Part shown: positions 1-12,289 of the stretch, piece after piece
Layout of the letters: the number at the start of each line of letters is the position of its first letter
How positions within the stretch are numbered: position 1 is the stretch's first letter
DNA from: Jaapia argillacea MUCL 33604
Lineage: Eukaryota > Basidiomycota > Agaricomycetes > Jaapiales > Jaapiaceae
Assembly (NCBI GenBank): GCA_000697665.1
Contig: KL197719.1
Coordinates: 691,968-755,967, forward strand
DNA length: 64,000 bases
Direction of reading: 5' to 3'
Program-made: the position numbers and the translations under genes
The notes under the pieces: generated by a model
Seen by the model: only the letters and a program-made list of their open reading frames with translations
Told to the model about the DNA's origin: nothing
The model's database searches: none

Positions 1-1629
1 TGGGCAGCGATGTACTCTAACTTTCAGTGGAAAGACTGTTCCAAATCGATTTCTTAAGTGAGTCGGCCCTCGAACCAACGTCTTGCTGACGATATTGATA
101 GTAATGGCAGGTCGGCGATGACTGAGCGACTCTGTACCTGGGACCCCCATAACCGCGGAGAGTGTGGAATGCCCACTGATGCATACATCAATCTCTACAA
201 ACGATGGTGAGAAGGTCATATCAGTCACCCACGACTCGACACTGACTTTTGTACAAGGGGGGAAGGCGAAATTGGTGCCATCATATTGGGGAATATCCCT
301 GTTCACCGTGACCGTCGGTCAAGGTTTCATCCGTGTCATTTTCTTGCTCTGAGCTTTGTCAAGCAGACTTGGAGGCCCCGGGAAATCCAGTCATTGATAA
401 GAACAATACATGGGATGCCGTCGCGGCTTTCAGTTTGGCCGTAGCCGGCGCGAAGGCACATGGAATGCTATGTATCGGACAACTCACCCACCCAGGTCGT
501 CAATCTCCTGACATCGTCTGCCAACGTAAGCTGGGTGATAACATGAGGGACTGCCATGGACTGACCCTTTCCGCCATCTCAGAACCTGTCTCGGCGTCTG
601 AGACTAAGACACCTGATGGCATTATGGGCCTCAATTTCAAGCCTGCAAGGGCCCTGACAGAAGATGAAATCATGGATGTCATTGACAGATGGGCCTTCGC
701 GGCCGAAGTCTTATACAAGGCTGGGGCAGATGGCGCCCAACTTCACGCAGCTCATGTAAGCCTTTCGTGTTACCATGACCCTGCCGGTGCTAACTTGGTC
801 GGTTTGAACAGGGATATTTGCTCTCACAATTTCTTTCCCCTCTCGTCAACAAGCGTACCGACAAATGGGGGGGCTCTTTCGAAAATCGGTCGCGTCTGAT
901 ATTCGAGATCATCAAGGCTATTCGCACACGGGTCCCAGACGATAAATTCATCATCTCCATCAAGATCAATTCCCAGGACTTCATCGACGGAGGGTTCTCA
1001 TCAGAGGAATGCGCTGTTATGGTCGAGAAACTGGAGGCCGCGAAGGTCGATCTAATAGAACTGAGTGGAGGCACATACGAGAGTCTCACGCTTGCTTTCG
1101 AACACCAGAAAGAGTCTACTCGAAGGCGCGAAGGGTACAATTCTGCTTTGACTTGCCACACTCAAAACTTGACGAATTTTTGCCGTAGATTTTTCGTTGA
1201 GTTTGCCGACAAGATCAGACCCCACATCACCAAGTCAATTCTATGCGTTACAGGAGGCTTCAGAAATGCCGAGCCCATGGCCGACGCGATCTTGCAAAAT
1301 ACTTGTGGTATCATTGGTCTGGCTCGACCTCTTTGTGCGGAACCGGACCTCCCAGCAAAGATGCTATCTGGGAAAAGTCACGGCGCCAATGTGAATGTTC
1401 TTGATTCTCCTTTGCAAACTCCTGCGGCCATCCTGCAGGTCAGTCGTATCCTCTTCAGGTTGATATCGTTCCATATGTTGTACTGATACCCTCACAGATT
1501 CATGCGATCGCGGAGAGCAGACCCATACCTGATCTTTCGAAGAAAGATGTCGCAGACGATGTCACGGCTCAAATCACGGGGAAGAAGAAACCGTATCATC
1601 CAGCATCTGCCGAATACCCTCCTATGTAG
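1..1629 (+). CDS. NADH:flavin oxidoreductase, Old Yellow Enzyme family (5' partial)
   Basis: An FMN-dependent TIM-barrel ene-reductase of the YqjM/Old Yellow Enzyme type, which reduces activated C=C bonds with NAD(P)H. The gene is already coding at base 1 (frame reading [10 protein letters not shown]), so its start lies outside the window. Visible landmarks in order are MTERLCTWD and [12 protein letters not shown] (about 115-225), [10 protein letters not shown] (about 370), the barrel-strand motif GQLTHPGRQ (about 475), [11 protein letters not shown] (about 725), then [14 protein letters not shown] (about 850-890) and [16 protein letters not shown] near the C-terminus. These are standard flavin-binding segments of the family. 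At least five short introns are needed. The last exon begins near 1498 and ends PPM at 1629. It converges on the ETF alpha gene with only 98 bases between stop codons. The physiological substrate cannot be read from sequence. Confidence 0.88.
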
Positions 1630-1727
1630 TGATATCGTGTTACCCATCGTAAATCATGGAAGTTCGGAGTGCAGAGACTGTAGCCATTGTGATTTTGTTC
1701 ATGCTAATCGTATCAACAATCGTACGC

Positions 1728-2882
1728 CTATTGCTTCAACTTTTCAATGATCTGGGGAACAGCCTCGAAGAGATCAGCGACAAGGCCAACATCAGCAACT
1801 TGGAAGATGGGTGCGTCGGGATCCTGGAGTACTCATGATCAGTATGATAGCTGAAAAGCGTAGTGACAATACTAACCTTGTTGACCGCAACAATGAGTTT
1901 TGAGTCTTTCATGCCGGCAAGGTGCTGGATAGCTCCAGAGATACCCAAAGCAACATACAACTCCGGGGCAACGACCTTGCCCGTCTGCCCGACTTGGAGA
2001 GAGTTATCCGCATATCCAGCATCAACTGCTGCACGTGAAGCACCAACGGCAGCTCCCAACAAATCCGCAAGAGGATAAAGGGTCTTCTCGAAGGTCTCTG
2101 CGTTCTTCAAGGCCCGTCCACCCGACACGATCCGGCTTGCAACCCCCAAGTCGGGACGGTCGGATTTGGTCAGAGTGGTGCTGATATGCTCGGTGGGAAC
2201 ATCGGAAACTTCGACCGGGTCCACTACCTTCGCTTCCACACCTGCACCGTCCTCTGCGGCTGCAGCAAATGCTGTCGAACGGACGGTGAAGAACTTCAAG
2301 GCCAGGGATGAGGGAGCACGAACAGTTGCAAGTGCGTTCCCAGCGTAAATCGGACGGGTAAATGTGGTGCTATTGGAAGCGGCATCGTGTTCGAGAGATG
2401 TGATGTCAGAGACAGCAGGGACGTCGAGTTTGGCCGCGACTCGTGGTAGAATGCTCTTCGCACAAGATGAATGAGCGGATACAACGTGGGTGAAGGAGTT
2501 ATTGGATAGGAGTTTTTCGAAAAGGGGAGAGATCGTCTCTGGGAGGGAATTGGCATACTGCGGTGATGCAGAGTGAAGGAGTGAGGTCAATCCTTGGAGT
2601 CTGTCAACATTTGAGAGTTTAGGGTCGGCACGAGGTTGGTGTGTGTAGGGGACAAACTCACTTCTTCGCCTTCTCGATGACCTCTCCGACTTGCTCGGAA
2701 GACCCAACTATCAGGCCTGTGACCTGTCCACCCAACTGTGTCGCTGCGGTGAGCGCTGAAAGTGAACCCGAGTCCAGAGAACCCTGACGGTGCTCCAAAA
2801 ACACAAGTGCGTGAGGGGGCGCTGCGCTAGCATATCCACGGGCGAATGCCCTCGTTACAACTGCAGAGCGAGCTCGGAGCAT
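1728..2882 (-). CDS. ETFA: Electron transfer flavoprotein subunit alpha, mitochondrial
   Basis: FAD-binding alpha subunit of the mitochondrial electron transfer flavoprotein, which passes electrons from acyl-CoA and related dehydrogenases to ETF-ubiquinone oxidoreductase. The N-terminus [20 protein letters not shown] is Arg/Ala-rich like a mitochondrial presequence. It is followed by [13 protein letters not shown] of the ETF domain, and later by the FAD-binding C-terminal domain with [50 protein letters not shown] and the terminal [14 protein letters not shown]...IIEKLKQ. Three exons: introns lie near 2600-2660 and 1816-1875. The last exon restores the canonical C-terminus, with TAG at 1728-1730. 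Length, about 340 residues, fits the family. The 5' side faces the divergent ZNFX1-type gene. Confidence 0.95.
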
Positions 2883-3464
2883 GTCGTCAGGATCCTGGGG
2901 TATTCAGGTGGACGTAGGTGAGGAAGGGAGAGAATCAAGCTCGACGCTGAAGGACAGGATATCCGGCTATTGATGCCGGCACGGAGGATCACGCTTCTCC
3001 GCAACGACGGTTCACCATCGTCCCCGCCTTTAGGTACACTGGGCGCCATCTCCAGTCACCTACCGCCTTGACCTCGCAATGTGTCTGCCGACTTCCAAAC
3101 ACCTGATTGTTACAGCTGACGAATGGAATGTTCCCACAACGATATTTACCACACATTTTCCTCTGTATCGAATAACTGCCATGAATTTGTGGGATGAATA
3201 TGCACTACATTTTATATCGAGGCATCTTCATCCCCCAAAATATACATCTTTGTTCTGTTGGACCCGGGCGGAATTCGATGACACGGTTCAGATAGAGGTG
3301 CTGACGTTGTCCCTGCAACCCAACGGCCACCTTGTCTGACATTGCTCGATTTCCTTTTCTCTCGATTGATGATCCTTTATCAGGCGCTCAGACCACCTGG
3401 TATAAAGTTCTGATCAATATCTGGATACGAACGAGCACCTTTCTGCCTCCGATCTCTTCGTTCA
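2883..3464. other. Intergenic region between divergent ETFA and ZNFX1-like genes
   Basis: About 580 bases that should hold the two 5' leaders and promoters. Short open frames occur on both strands (for example a 64-codon frame on the minus strand from 3049), but none has recognisable composition or splice context. No TATA-like or repeat element stands out. Confidence 0.5.
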
Positions 3465-6400
3465 ATGTCTCGTCCGCCTTGTAGGTTTTATAACAGTCCC
3501 GGCGGATGTCGTAGTGGCACCAAGTGCACCTTCGCCCATGTGGGGCCTGACAGTGGTGGCAATCGTGTTCTTTCGCAGGGCGCCAAACCCGACGCTGGGC
3601 CACGACCGTCTCCACGTAACGATCCTACGAACTCGCCATCGCCCTCTAATCAAGCACCTCCAGGGGCCTGCAGATTCTTCTGGAGTTCTGGGAGGTGCAA
3701 ATTCGATTTCGGGTGTCGTTACAAGCATATCCAAGCCGAGAACCAAGAGAGAAGTGGCGTCGATGCCCGATCCTCTTCATCCTCTCAGCGGTCTGCCTTT
3801 AGCATCGTGGCTCCGTTCTTAACACCCGATGGTCTGGCCAAGCTGACTGGCGTTGGCACCGATGGTTACTTCTCTTCCAGTTCGACTGCCTTCAATCCGA
3901 GCGAAGCTCAGATCCATCTCTCGCGATTCCTTCGCGACGATTATCGGTTCAGAGACAATGTCGCACAGGTCTACGCTTTCATGAAAGTTGTTGAAAGCGC
4001 CAATGTTTCAAATAGCGCATGGGTGCGTGGGTATTGGTTGGAAGCTCATGATCATTTCTGAATTATTCGTCACAGACTCAGGAGGATGGTCAGGTTGGTC
4101 GAGCACTCTTGTCCGCTTGTCAATTGACCGTTGAATTGACGTATGAACTTAGCTACTTCTGAAAAGTTTATCGACGGTACGTCCTTCGAGTTGATGTTCA
4201 TGGGGTAAATACTGACGTGACCTCAGGGTAACGGTCTGCTCCGTCTCCTCGACGTCGTCCGTTGGCCTGTTGTTGCCAATAAGTCAAGTTTCACTAGGCG
4301 GGATATTTTGTCGTTCCAGAGAGGATATCTTCCTCTACTAAGGGTGCGTTTCTCCACTCCAGTCATTTAGGCATTTTGTGATTGGGTTCCAGTACCTATC
4401 CTCCGATTTTGTCGTAAAGAGCACTCTGAGCCATCTCGTCAAGTATGTATTGGCTCATCTCTGGAGTACGGTTCTCATATATTCCTTTAGTGGCTTATAT
4501 TCATCTCTCATCCTCGAGAATCTCGACCATTTTTCCACGGTCGTCTCGACATGTATAGATGAAGCAGTCGCAGCTCGCACATTCAGAGATACAACACAAG
4601 CATCTTCCGATGCCCCTTCGGGAGCTCAGGTCTTCGCATCTCTGTCGGGTGTCTTGTTTGAGTATGATTTTTGATCTACTGTGTCTGGAAACATACTCAA
4701 TTCAATGCTAGATGTCTAACCCGTTACAAGAATGTCGTTGCGACCCATGCCGGATTGGTGCCACTAGTACTTAAGCTACAGGAGTGGACCGACGGATGGA
4801 TCAAAGGAATATCGGCGACACCTCCTACCTTCATTGATACCTTCAAAGCCTCGTCGTCGGAGGCCCGAGACCACATCACCTCTCACTTGTCCACCAAGGT
4901 CAACCAACTTGTCGCCATTGTGAACCGCGAAAAAGGTCGGCTTGACAAAGCGACCACTAGACCCACCCTGAAAAGTGGAGTTGCTGATTCTAGTGAGGCC
5001 ATCGGTGCTGCCCTGTGGGCATCGTACGAGGGACCGGGAGAAGAGCGCCATGACGGAGCAAGGCATGACAATGATCACATCGACATTGATGCCATTCGCA
5101 TCGCGCCGACCGACGAAGAGTTGAAATGCCGAATTCCTCCATTTTTGCCAGCAAACTTGTATGGTGCTCCACACCCACACCCCCCCGAAACCATACAAAG
5201 ACTCCTCGATATACAGTTTCGGCTTCTCCGCGAGGAGTTAACGTGAGCCTTACGCCCGCATCCATGGTCTTCTCTCATACGCCTTTCGTAGCGCTCCCCT
5301 TCGAACATCTATTCAACTGATCCTCGAAGACCTTCAAGCTCCGCCAAGACAGAGGACTCGGCTCTCGGATCTTCTGGAGAAAGGCGGTGGAAAATACCGT
5401 TCATATGGAGACAGGCATGATTCGATCATGTTCAATCTCTACACCGGCGTCGAATTCCTCTCCCTCGCTCCTGACCGTCGCGGGATCTCTGTGAACCTGA
5501 CCTTCGATGCACCGCCAGGCCGAGCGAGGTCGAAGCAATCAAAAGTTAGGACTGCTTTCTGGGAAGGCATAGGAGGAAAGCGTCTCATGCAAGGTGGTCT
5601 GGTGGCCTTAGTATGGAAGACTCAAGATGTTGCAGTCCATTTGGGTATCGTAGCCAGCTCTACGAAGGACCTGACCGAGTCGGCCAAGGGATGTCAAGAT
5701 AAAGTCGAGGCACGCATTGTGTTCTTTGATTCAACCGTCGACCTTCGCGTTCTCGACGCACTTCGACACACCGGCCCCAAAATATCTGGAACGAAAATAC
5801 TTATTGAGGCACCCGTAATGTTTGAGGCCATTCGACCTTTTCTCGAAGCGCTGCGAGTTCCACCAGAGACTGTCCCATTCCCGAGATACCTGGTGCACCA
5901 GCCACCGGGAGGTTTGAAACAGCTCGAGATCAAACCACCTGCATTTGCTTCTGTACCCGGGTTTTCCTACCGTCTTGATTCACTTTTCGAGGGGGAAACC
6001 GGGGAAGGGCTGAGGCTCGATGTTCGGAACCCCGACTCCGTTGCGTTGGCACGCCAAGAATTGATGGAACGTAGTCGACTTGACCCCAGTCAAGCTCTAG
6101 CAGTCGTTGATGCCCTGACCCGAGAGTTGGCATTGATCCAGGGGTTCGTCTTTGAAACTTCTCCCTTGCCATGTTCGTGATTGAAATACCCTATCTAGCC
6201 CTCCAGGTACCGGCAAGGTAACGATGTTTCAGTGGTTCAGTGGCGATGAAGCTGATGTCACCCTTTATAGAGCTATACCGGCGTGGAACTGCTCCGCGTC
6301 CTGCTCGCCAATAAAATTCGTCCAATCCTCATGATCGCGTTCACAAACCACGCTTTGGATCATATGCTCCTGTCAGTTCTGGATGCGAATATAACGAAGA

Positions 6401-9400
6401 GCATCGTACGGCTTGGCTCCAGATCCACCGAGGAACGGTTAGCGAACTTCAACATTGAAACGTTGGAGATGGTGGCCGGGAAGTCTCGTTTAGATCGTAT
6501 GTCCAGCGGGTATCATCGTGCGGTGAAGGAGGTTGAAGGAGACCTGGGTGCTTTGATGAAGAATTACCTTCGGAAATCCGTCGAGGGCCCGGAGATGCTC
6601 AGCTACCTAGAGGTCCAATATCCCGAACACTCGGAGCATTTCAAACATCCCCCATCCTGGGTCAGCCTTTTGTATCATCTTGAAAGCGATAGCGGTCCAG
6701 ATGGCGAATGGCAGCAAGGAGGGCGCAAATCACAGAAGGAAGCGACTGACAAAACAATCTATGGGTACTGGCGAAACTGCCTTGATATCGAGTTTTTACG
6801 GACATCACAGGAGAGTAATCGCGTTCATTCTTCTCCATCCGCTCCGGCTCCCAACCCAACCCCTGTGCGTCCGCCCGCCCAGCCATCGTTTCCCAGGGCA
6901 AATCAGTACGATCTTCTGGCCACTCTTGAAGATGAGGGTGCACTCACCGAGGATGACCTTGACGAGGGGCCCGAGGCAACGCCTGAAGAGCGTTGGATGA
7001 ATGCTCCTCTTGTCGCGCACGACGAACCCTCGGTAAAGTCAGAGCCGCTTGTTGTACGACCCAAAACCCCACCTGCTCCCAGTCCACATCCACCGATCAT
7101 ATTGGAAGCCACAGATGTCAACGATCTCCCCGGATTTTTCGCCCAGTTTGGATATGATGGCATTCCTATCTTGTCAACTACAGATAAACCATTGGAGGCA
7201 CTTCTCGAGCAAGACGATGTTTGGTCTATGTCGGTAGCAGAGCGCGGTCGCCTCAACACCTACTGGATCGAAGTATTCCGCATCAATGCATATCAAACCC
7301 AGACGGAAGATTTTGAGCGCCTTCGACGCAAACATGCCGAAGCCTTGCGTCAATACAATGAGGGGAGAGACGAGGTTTGTCTGCTTCTGATCCCTTTCCT
7401 GAGTTGTCGTCACATTATAGCTCTAGGCTCGTCGTAACATCTTGCAAAGTGTGGACATCATTGGGTGCACAACCACGGGTGGGCCAAATCTAACTCACTT
7501 TCTACCTGTTTTGACGTAGATCGTGCTCTTAGGGGCTGCAAAATTGACATCTCTACTGAAGGTTTTTAGGATCCCCTCGTGTATCTAAGTCTCCCTCTGA
7601 TGAAAGAATCCCAGGGAATATGTCCCCGTGTCGCTCTCGTTGAAGAAGCAGGTCAAGTTCTAGAGGCTCATATTTTGGCTAGCCTTGTTCCTTCAGTCCA
7701 GTCATTAATCTTGATAGGTGACCCCCTTCAGTTGCGTCCAACTCTCAATAACTTCGGTAAGTTTGCATACGGTTATTGGCTGGAATCTTTTCATATGATC
7801 GCCATGGTGTGAGATAGCTCTGTCCATGGATAATCGCAGGGGACGCGAGCTTTACAAATTCGATATGTCGCTCATGGAGCGTTTATCAATGGGAGGTATA
7901 CCAATGTCCCAAATTGACGTACAACGCAGAATGAGGCCCGCAATTTCCAGTCTTATTCGGTACTTCCATCTTCATCATGCTCCTTCTTCTTTTAACCATT
8001 CGCTGCAGAAACACCCTCTATCCAAAATTAGTGGACCACGAGCTCGTCAAGAGTTATCCGGCGGTCAGAGGTATCGGAAAAAATGTATTCTTCCTGTCTC
8101 ACTCACACCGAGAAGATGGAGGTGGCGATGAATCCGCCAGCAAATCGAACGTGTATGAGGTGAGCTTCCACCTGCTTGCCAGTGGTCACTTCGAGAGATA
8201 ACGCTTTGCATTTTTAGGTTCAGATGATCAAGGATTTAGTATTGTACCTGCTGCGGTATGTGAAGACGTATGGTCGAGGTCATATCTCACTGACTATCCA
8301 TAGGCAAGGGTGCTATTCTCGAGAGGGCGATATCGTTGTGTTATGTGCCTATCTGGGACAGCTGGCTCGAATGAGAGATGCTCTCTCCGATTCAGTCGCT
8401 GTTGTCATTGACGAACGAGACCAGACTCTCCTCGCTGACCACGAGGAAGAAAAGGCAGAAACACCAGAGAACGCCCTTGTCGAGCATGTCAGGGTCTCCA
8501 AAAGGGTGTGTATTGAGCATTTTTTGATTAGGCTGCTCGATTACATTCTGTTACATAGGTTCTCCTCCGTACAATCGATAACTTCCAAGGTGAAGAGGCA
8601 AAGGTGAGCTGAATATCCAATTTCCCTCGGCTACTGCTCAAACCGTTCCCTCCAGATTGTTATTTTATCTCTGGTGCGGAACTCGGGCGGCCAAACCAAC
8701 GATGATGAGGACCAGTCTTCTGCGCCACTGCTTCGGACGAATATAGGGTTCCTGAAGGTTTGTATCTCTAGTTGCTATGAGGAACGGAACCCATTGACAG
8801 TCTTTGATAGTCTGACAATCGTACCAACGGTTGGTTCTCGTTTCCCTGAAGTGTTGCCCCGCGTTTTCTCACCTTCTCCTAGTTGCGCTGTCCCGTGCCC
8901 GAGAGGGCCTTTTCATTCTTGGGAACGGTACCAATATGGCTTCCAGAAGTAAAATGTGGCGAGCCGTTATGGAGGAATTAGAAAAGAACAATGCAGTCGG
9001 GCACGGCTTTCCCATTGTCTGTCACCGTCATCCCGACGTTGTTGAATACGTTGGTAACCCTGGAGAATTACCACGGATTGCGCCAGATGGTAAGGCAAAG
9101 GATTGACTACAGTCAACTGGTCATACTGATCTGCGCGGTGCCCAGGTGGATGTCTCAAGCCCTGCGACTCGAAGTTGAAGTGCGGCCACCTGTGCCCGTA
9201 CAAGGTCAGCCTCTTTTTCTATTTGCCATCCACCGTACTGATGGTCTTGCTTCCTTAGTGTCACTCGGATGACCCCTCCCATGTCACAGTCATCTGTGAC
9301 AAACGATGTTTGCGACTGTGTCCACAAGGCCACCCCTGCAACAAACAATGTGCCGATGCTTGTGGTAATTGCCTCTACCCTGTTTCCAATGTGGAGCTTC

Positions 9401-11975
9401 CATGCGGACACACTACGGCTTCCTTACCTTGGTAACATCAGACTGCCTCGAATCTAGAGCTTTCGCTTACTGATGCTATGTTCAGCCATTTTACGGACAA
9501 CATTTCCGAGGTCTTCTGTAGTCAGAAAGTCATGAAGAAGCTCCTATCTTGCGAGCATTCTTTCGAAATGCCCTGTTCTCAGGACCCAGCTAGTTACCAC
9601 TGTCACGCCGGTTGCGACACTGTGATGCACTGCTGTGGCCGGACATGTACCGCCCGGTGTGCTGATTGCACTCCAATCAACCAAGTACCAGGCGAGCCTC
9701 TGAATTCACCTGTCCGGCGAACGAAGCACGCTCGTCATCCATGTCTTAAGACTCTTCACTGCGAGCACACATGCCAGAATCCCTGCTCAGACGACCACAC
9801 TTGCACCACTGTCTGCATGAAGCCCTGCCGACAAGTCTGTGTCCATGCACGATGTAGTTCATACTGCTCCAGTCCCTGCTCGCCGTGCCAGGAACCGTGT
9901 CCTTGGTACGTTCCAAGACGTCCGCCAGCTCAAAACTGACCTTACCACATCCAGGACCTGCCCCCATTTTTCTTGTCCTGTACCATGCGGATCTGTGCGT
10001 TATGTTGTGTGACCCCCGGGCCGTATTTCTACTGACCCCCTCTTGTAGATTTGCGCTCGCCTTCCTTGCGATGCGCGATGTGAGGCATTCCTTGCGTGCG
10101 GCCACAGGTGCCCATCAGGTGAGGCATTCTGCTATTAAAGTGGTTCACCATAAGCTGACACATTCTAGTTTGTGGGGAGGATTGCGCTATTCAAGTGTGC
10201 CCAAACTGCGCACCGCCGGACACTCTCGAAGCAGTGGTCGATTTTATCATGCAGCGGCCCCTCAAAGACATCAATCCCGAATTACAGACTATGGACGAAC
10301 TCTTAATCACCAACCCAACTTGTCGGCATACCTTCACGGTAGAAACGCTGGACGGACATTGCGATATGGAGCTCTACTATGAACGTAGTCCGAGCGGGAC
10401 GTGGACAAATCTGAGTGCCCCACCGCTTGGATTTAAGAAGCCCCCGACATGTCCCACTTGTCGCGCAGCAATCACTTCACCTCGATATGGCCGTGTCTAC
10501 AAACGCGCCGATCTCGACATATTGGAAAAGAACGTCGCTTTTTCAATGTCTCGTTCTCGCAATGATGTCCTGACCGCTCTCGAAGCGGAATCCAAGACGG
10601 ATATGGAAACAAGGTTGAGGAATGCTGCAAGTAATGTCACGGTCGAAAGTCTTTCCGTCAGTCCTAACCAATATCGGTCGCGGCGAAAGGAGAGGATGCT
10701 ACTACTCAAGCAACGCAGATATTTTCCCGTCCCGATGAATGCAATAAATCCGAGGACGCAGAAGTTCCATGGAATATCTCAACTCGACAGTCGAGCTTGG
10801 TGGTCTGTGACGCGTCCTCTCCTTCGGGCCTATGAGATGGCCGAAGGGGTGGCACAAACCCGTTCAGCTCACGCTCGCGCATGGGAAGCTGCATTTGCTT
10901 GCTTATTTCACCGTGAGATGGATCGAGCAGTGTTGGATCCCACCCGTGCACCTCGTAACCCTGACGAGCACAGCATGCGGATGGCGAGGATGATGGTTGG
11001 TCAACCGAAACCCCAAGCCGATAAACGTTTCTGTGTCGAAGCCTTCTGGGACACCATCAATATCCGATTCACCCTCGCTGACCTGGCTCGAGCTTGGCTG
11101 GAGGTCGTTAGCCGCCTTGAATCTTATCCTGCCAATCAGCGCCGGATCTGGGCGGATTATATCTCCTTCCTACTCCGAAGTTGTTTGCAGGACGCCCTGA
11201 TCGCTGTTGACATCGCCAGGGAGGCGGGTAGTCACCGACAGGTAGCCCAGACTTCCCTTCTGTGCATGCGAGCCGAACTGGAGTGCTTCCGCTTCAATGT
11301 TCACATGACAAAGCAAACGAAACAATTCCAAACACATAGACAAGACCTCGTCGCAAGTGCCACTCGGCAGACACGGGGCGCTGAAGACTGCGCGCAAAAT
11401 GTTTCAGACGAGTATCGTGGGGTCAAGGGAACACAGCCGCAGGAAGAAGAGTGGCTTCGGATTCAATTTTGCCAGTCTGCGACCGCGATCATTGAAGAAT
11501 GGCGCTCGTTGGGCAATTCCATCCGTTTGGACACGTTCTATCAACCGGTATCGCTTGAGGAGAAGATTGCTATTGTCAAGGCGTTGAATTTCTGTGAGCG
11601 TTGTATTGTCTGAGATATTCCCGACTCACCTGACTCGAATGGTTGACTAGCCCATACCGGTCATTACTATCAATGCCCCAAGGGACATATGTTTGTCATC
11701 ACCGAAGTGGGTAATGACAACGGTACGCCTGTCTGAGTGCACTAATGGATCTTCAGTGTGGCGGTGCGATGGAAGTGGCTTCTTGTCCGGAATGCGGTGA
11801 GAGGTGAGTCGAAACCCAGCCTTTGTGTGATTATGTGGTGGATTCAAGCCAATTTAGGATTGGGGGAACAGGGCATAATCTGTTGGGCACAAATACAGGA
11901 GCAACAGAGTTTGAGACAATTGCCCGAGAGCATGTTGCTGGAACACAGCGGAGTCCGTGGCCCTGGGCTCGTTGA
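3465..11975 (+). CDS. ZNFX1-type RNA helicase with CCCH, NFX1-type and RZ zinc fingers
   Basis: Very large multi-intron gene, my estimate about 2,300 residues. Order of domains: two N-terminal CCCH fingers (C-x8-C-x5-C-x3-H, CRFYNSPGGC at about 3480 and CRFFWSSGRC at about 3670); an alpha-helical region; an SF1 helicase core with PPGTGK split by an intron near 6200, then AFTNHALDHML (about 6337), motif II-like VEEAGQVLEAH (about 7635), GDPLQLRPTLNNF (about 7720) and ALSRAREGLFILGN (about 8885-8930); a long Cys/His array of NFX1-type fingers (about 9160-10480); and a C-terminal RZ finger, HYYQCPKGHMF...ECGGAMEVASCPECG (about 11660-11800), completed after an intron by IGGTGHN. This is the ZNFX1 family architecture. 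S. pombe Hrr1, of that family, acts with RNA-dependent RNA polymerase in heterochromatic silencing; such a role here is inference. Internal exon borders are approximate. Confidence 0.9.
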
Positions 11976-12289
11976 GGGCCATGGAATTGAATCAGTTCAT
12001 ACCCACCAACATTACTTTGTACAACAAAGACTTAGGGAATATATACGTCTTCTGTTATCGTCTTGGTGAGAATTTTTTTTATCGACGAACCTCCTTGCTG
12101 TCACCCTGTAAGAGGAAGTAAACCATGGCAAGCAACGGACTGGAGACTTGGCTTTATGCCGTGCGAACAATCACATGCCGGGATTTCGCTCCTCCCAGCC
12201 TTCCGGCAAGTTAATCAGCTTTTGCCTTTTGGTTTCTTTTGGTATCCCTCAGCTGTGTTGACTGCTCGTTCGGAATCGTGGTGCCCAGA

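Noticed and set aside
2855-3049. A 64-codon minus-strand frame upstream of ETF alpha.
   Set aside because: It overlaps the ETF alpha start in another frame, has no signature and looks like leader sequence.
4776-5308. Several minus-strand frames up to 140 codons.
   Set aside because: They are shadows of the plus-strand ZNFX1-type exons.
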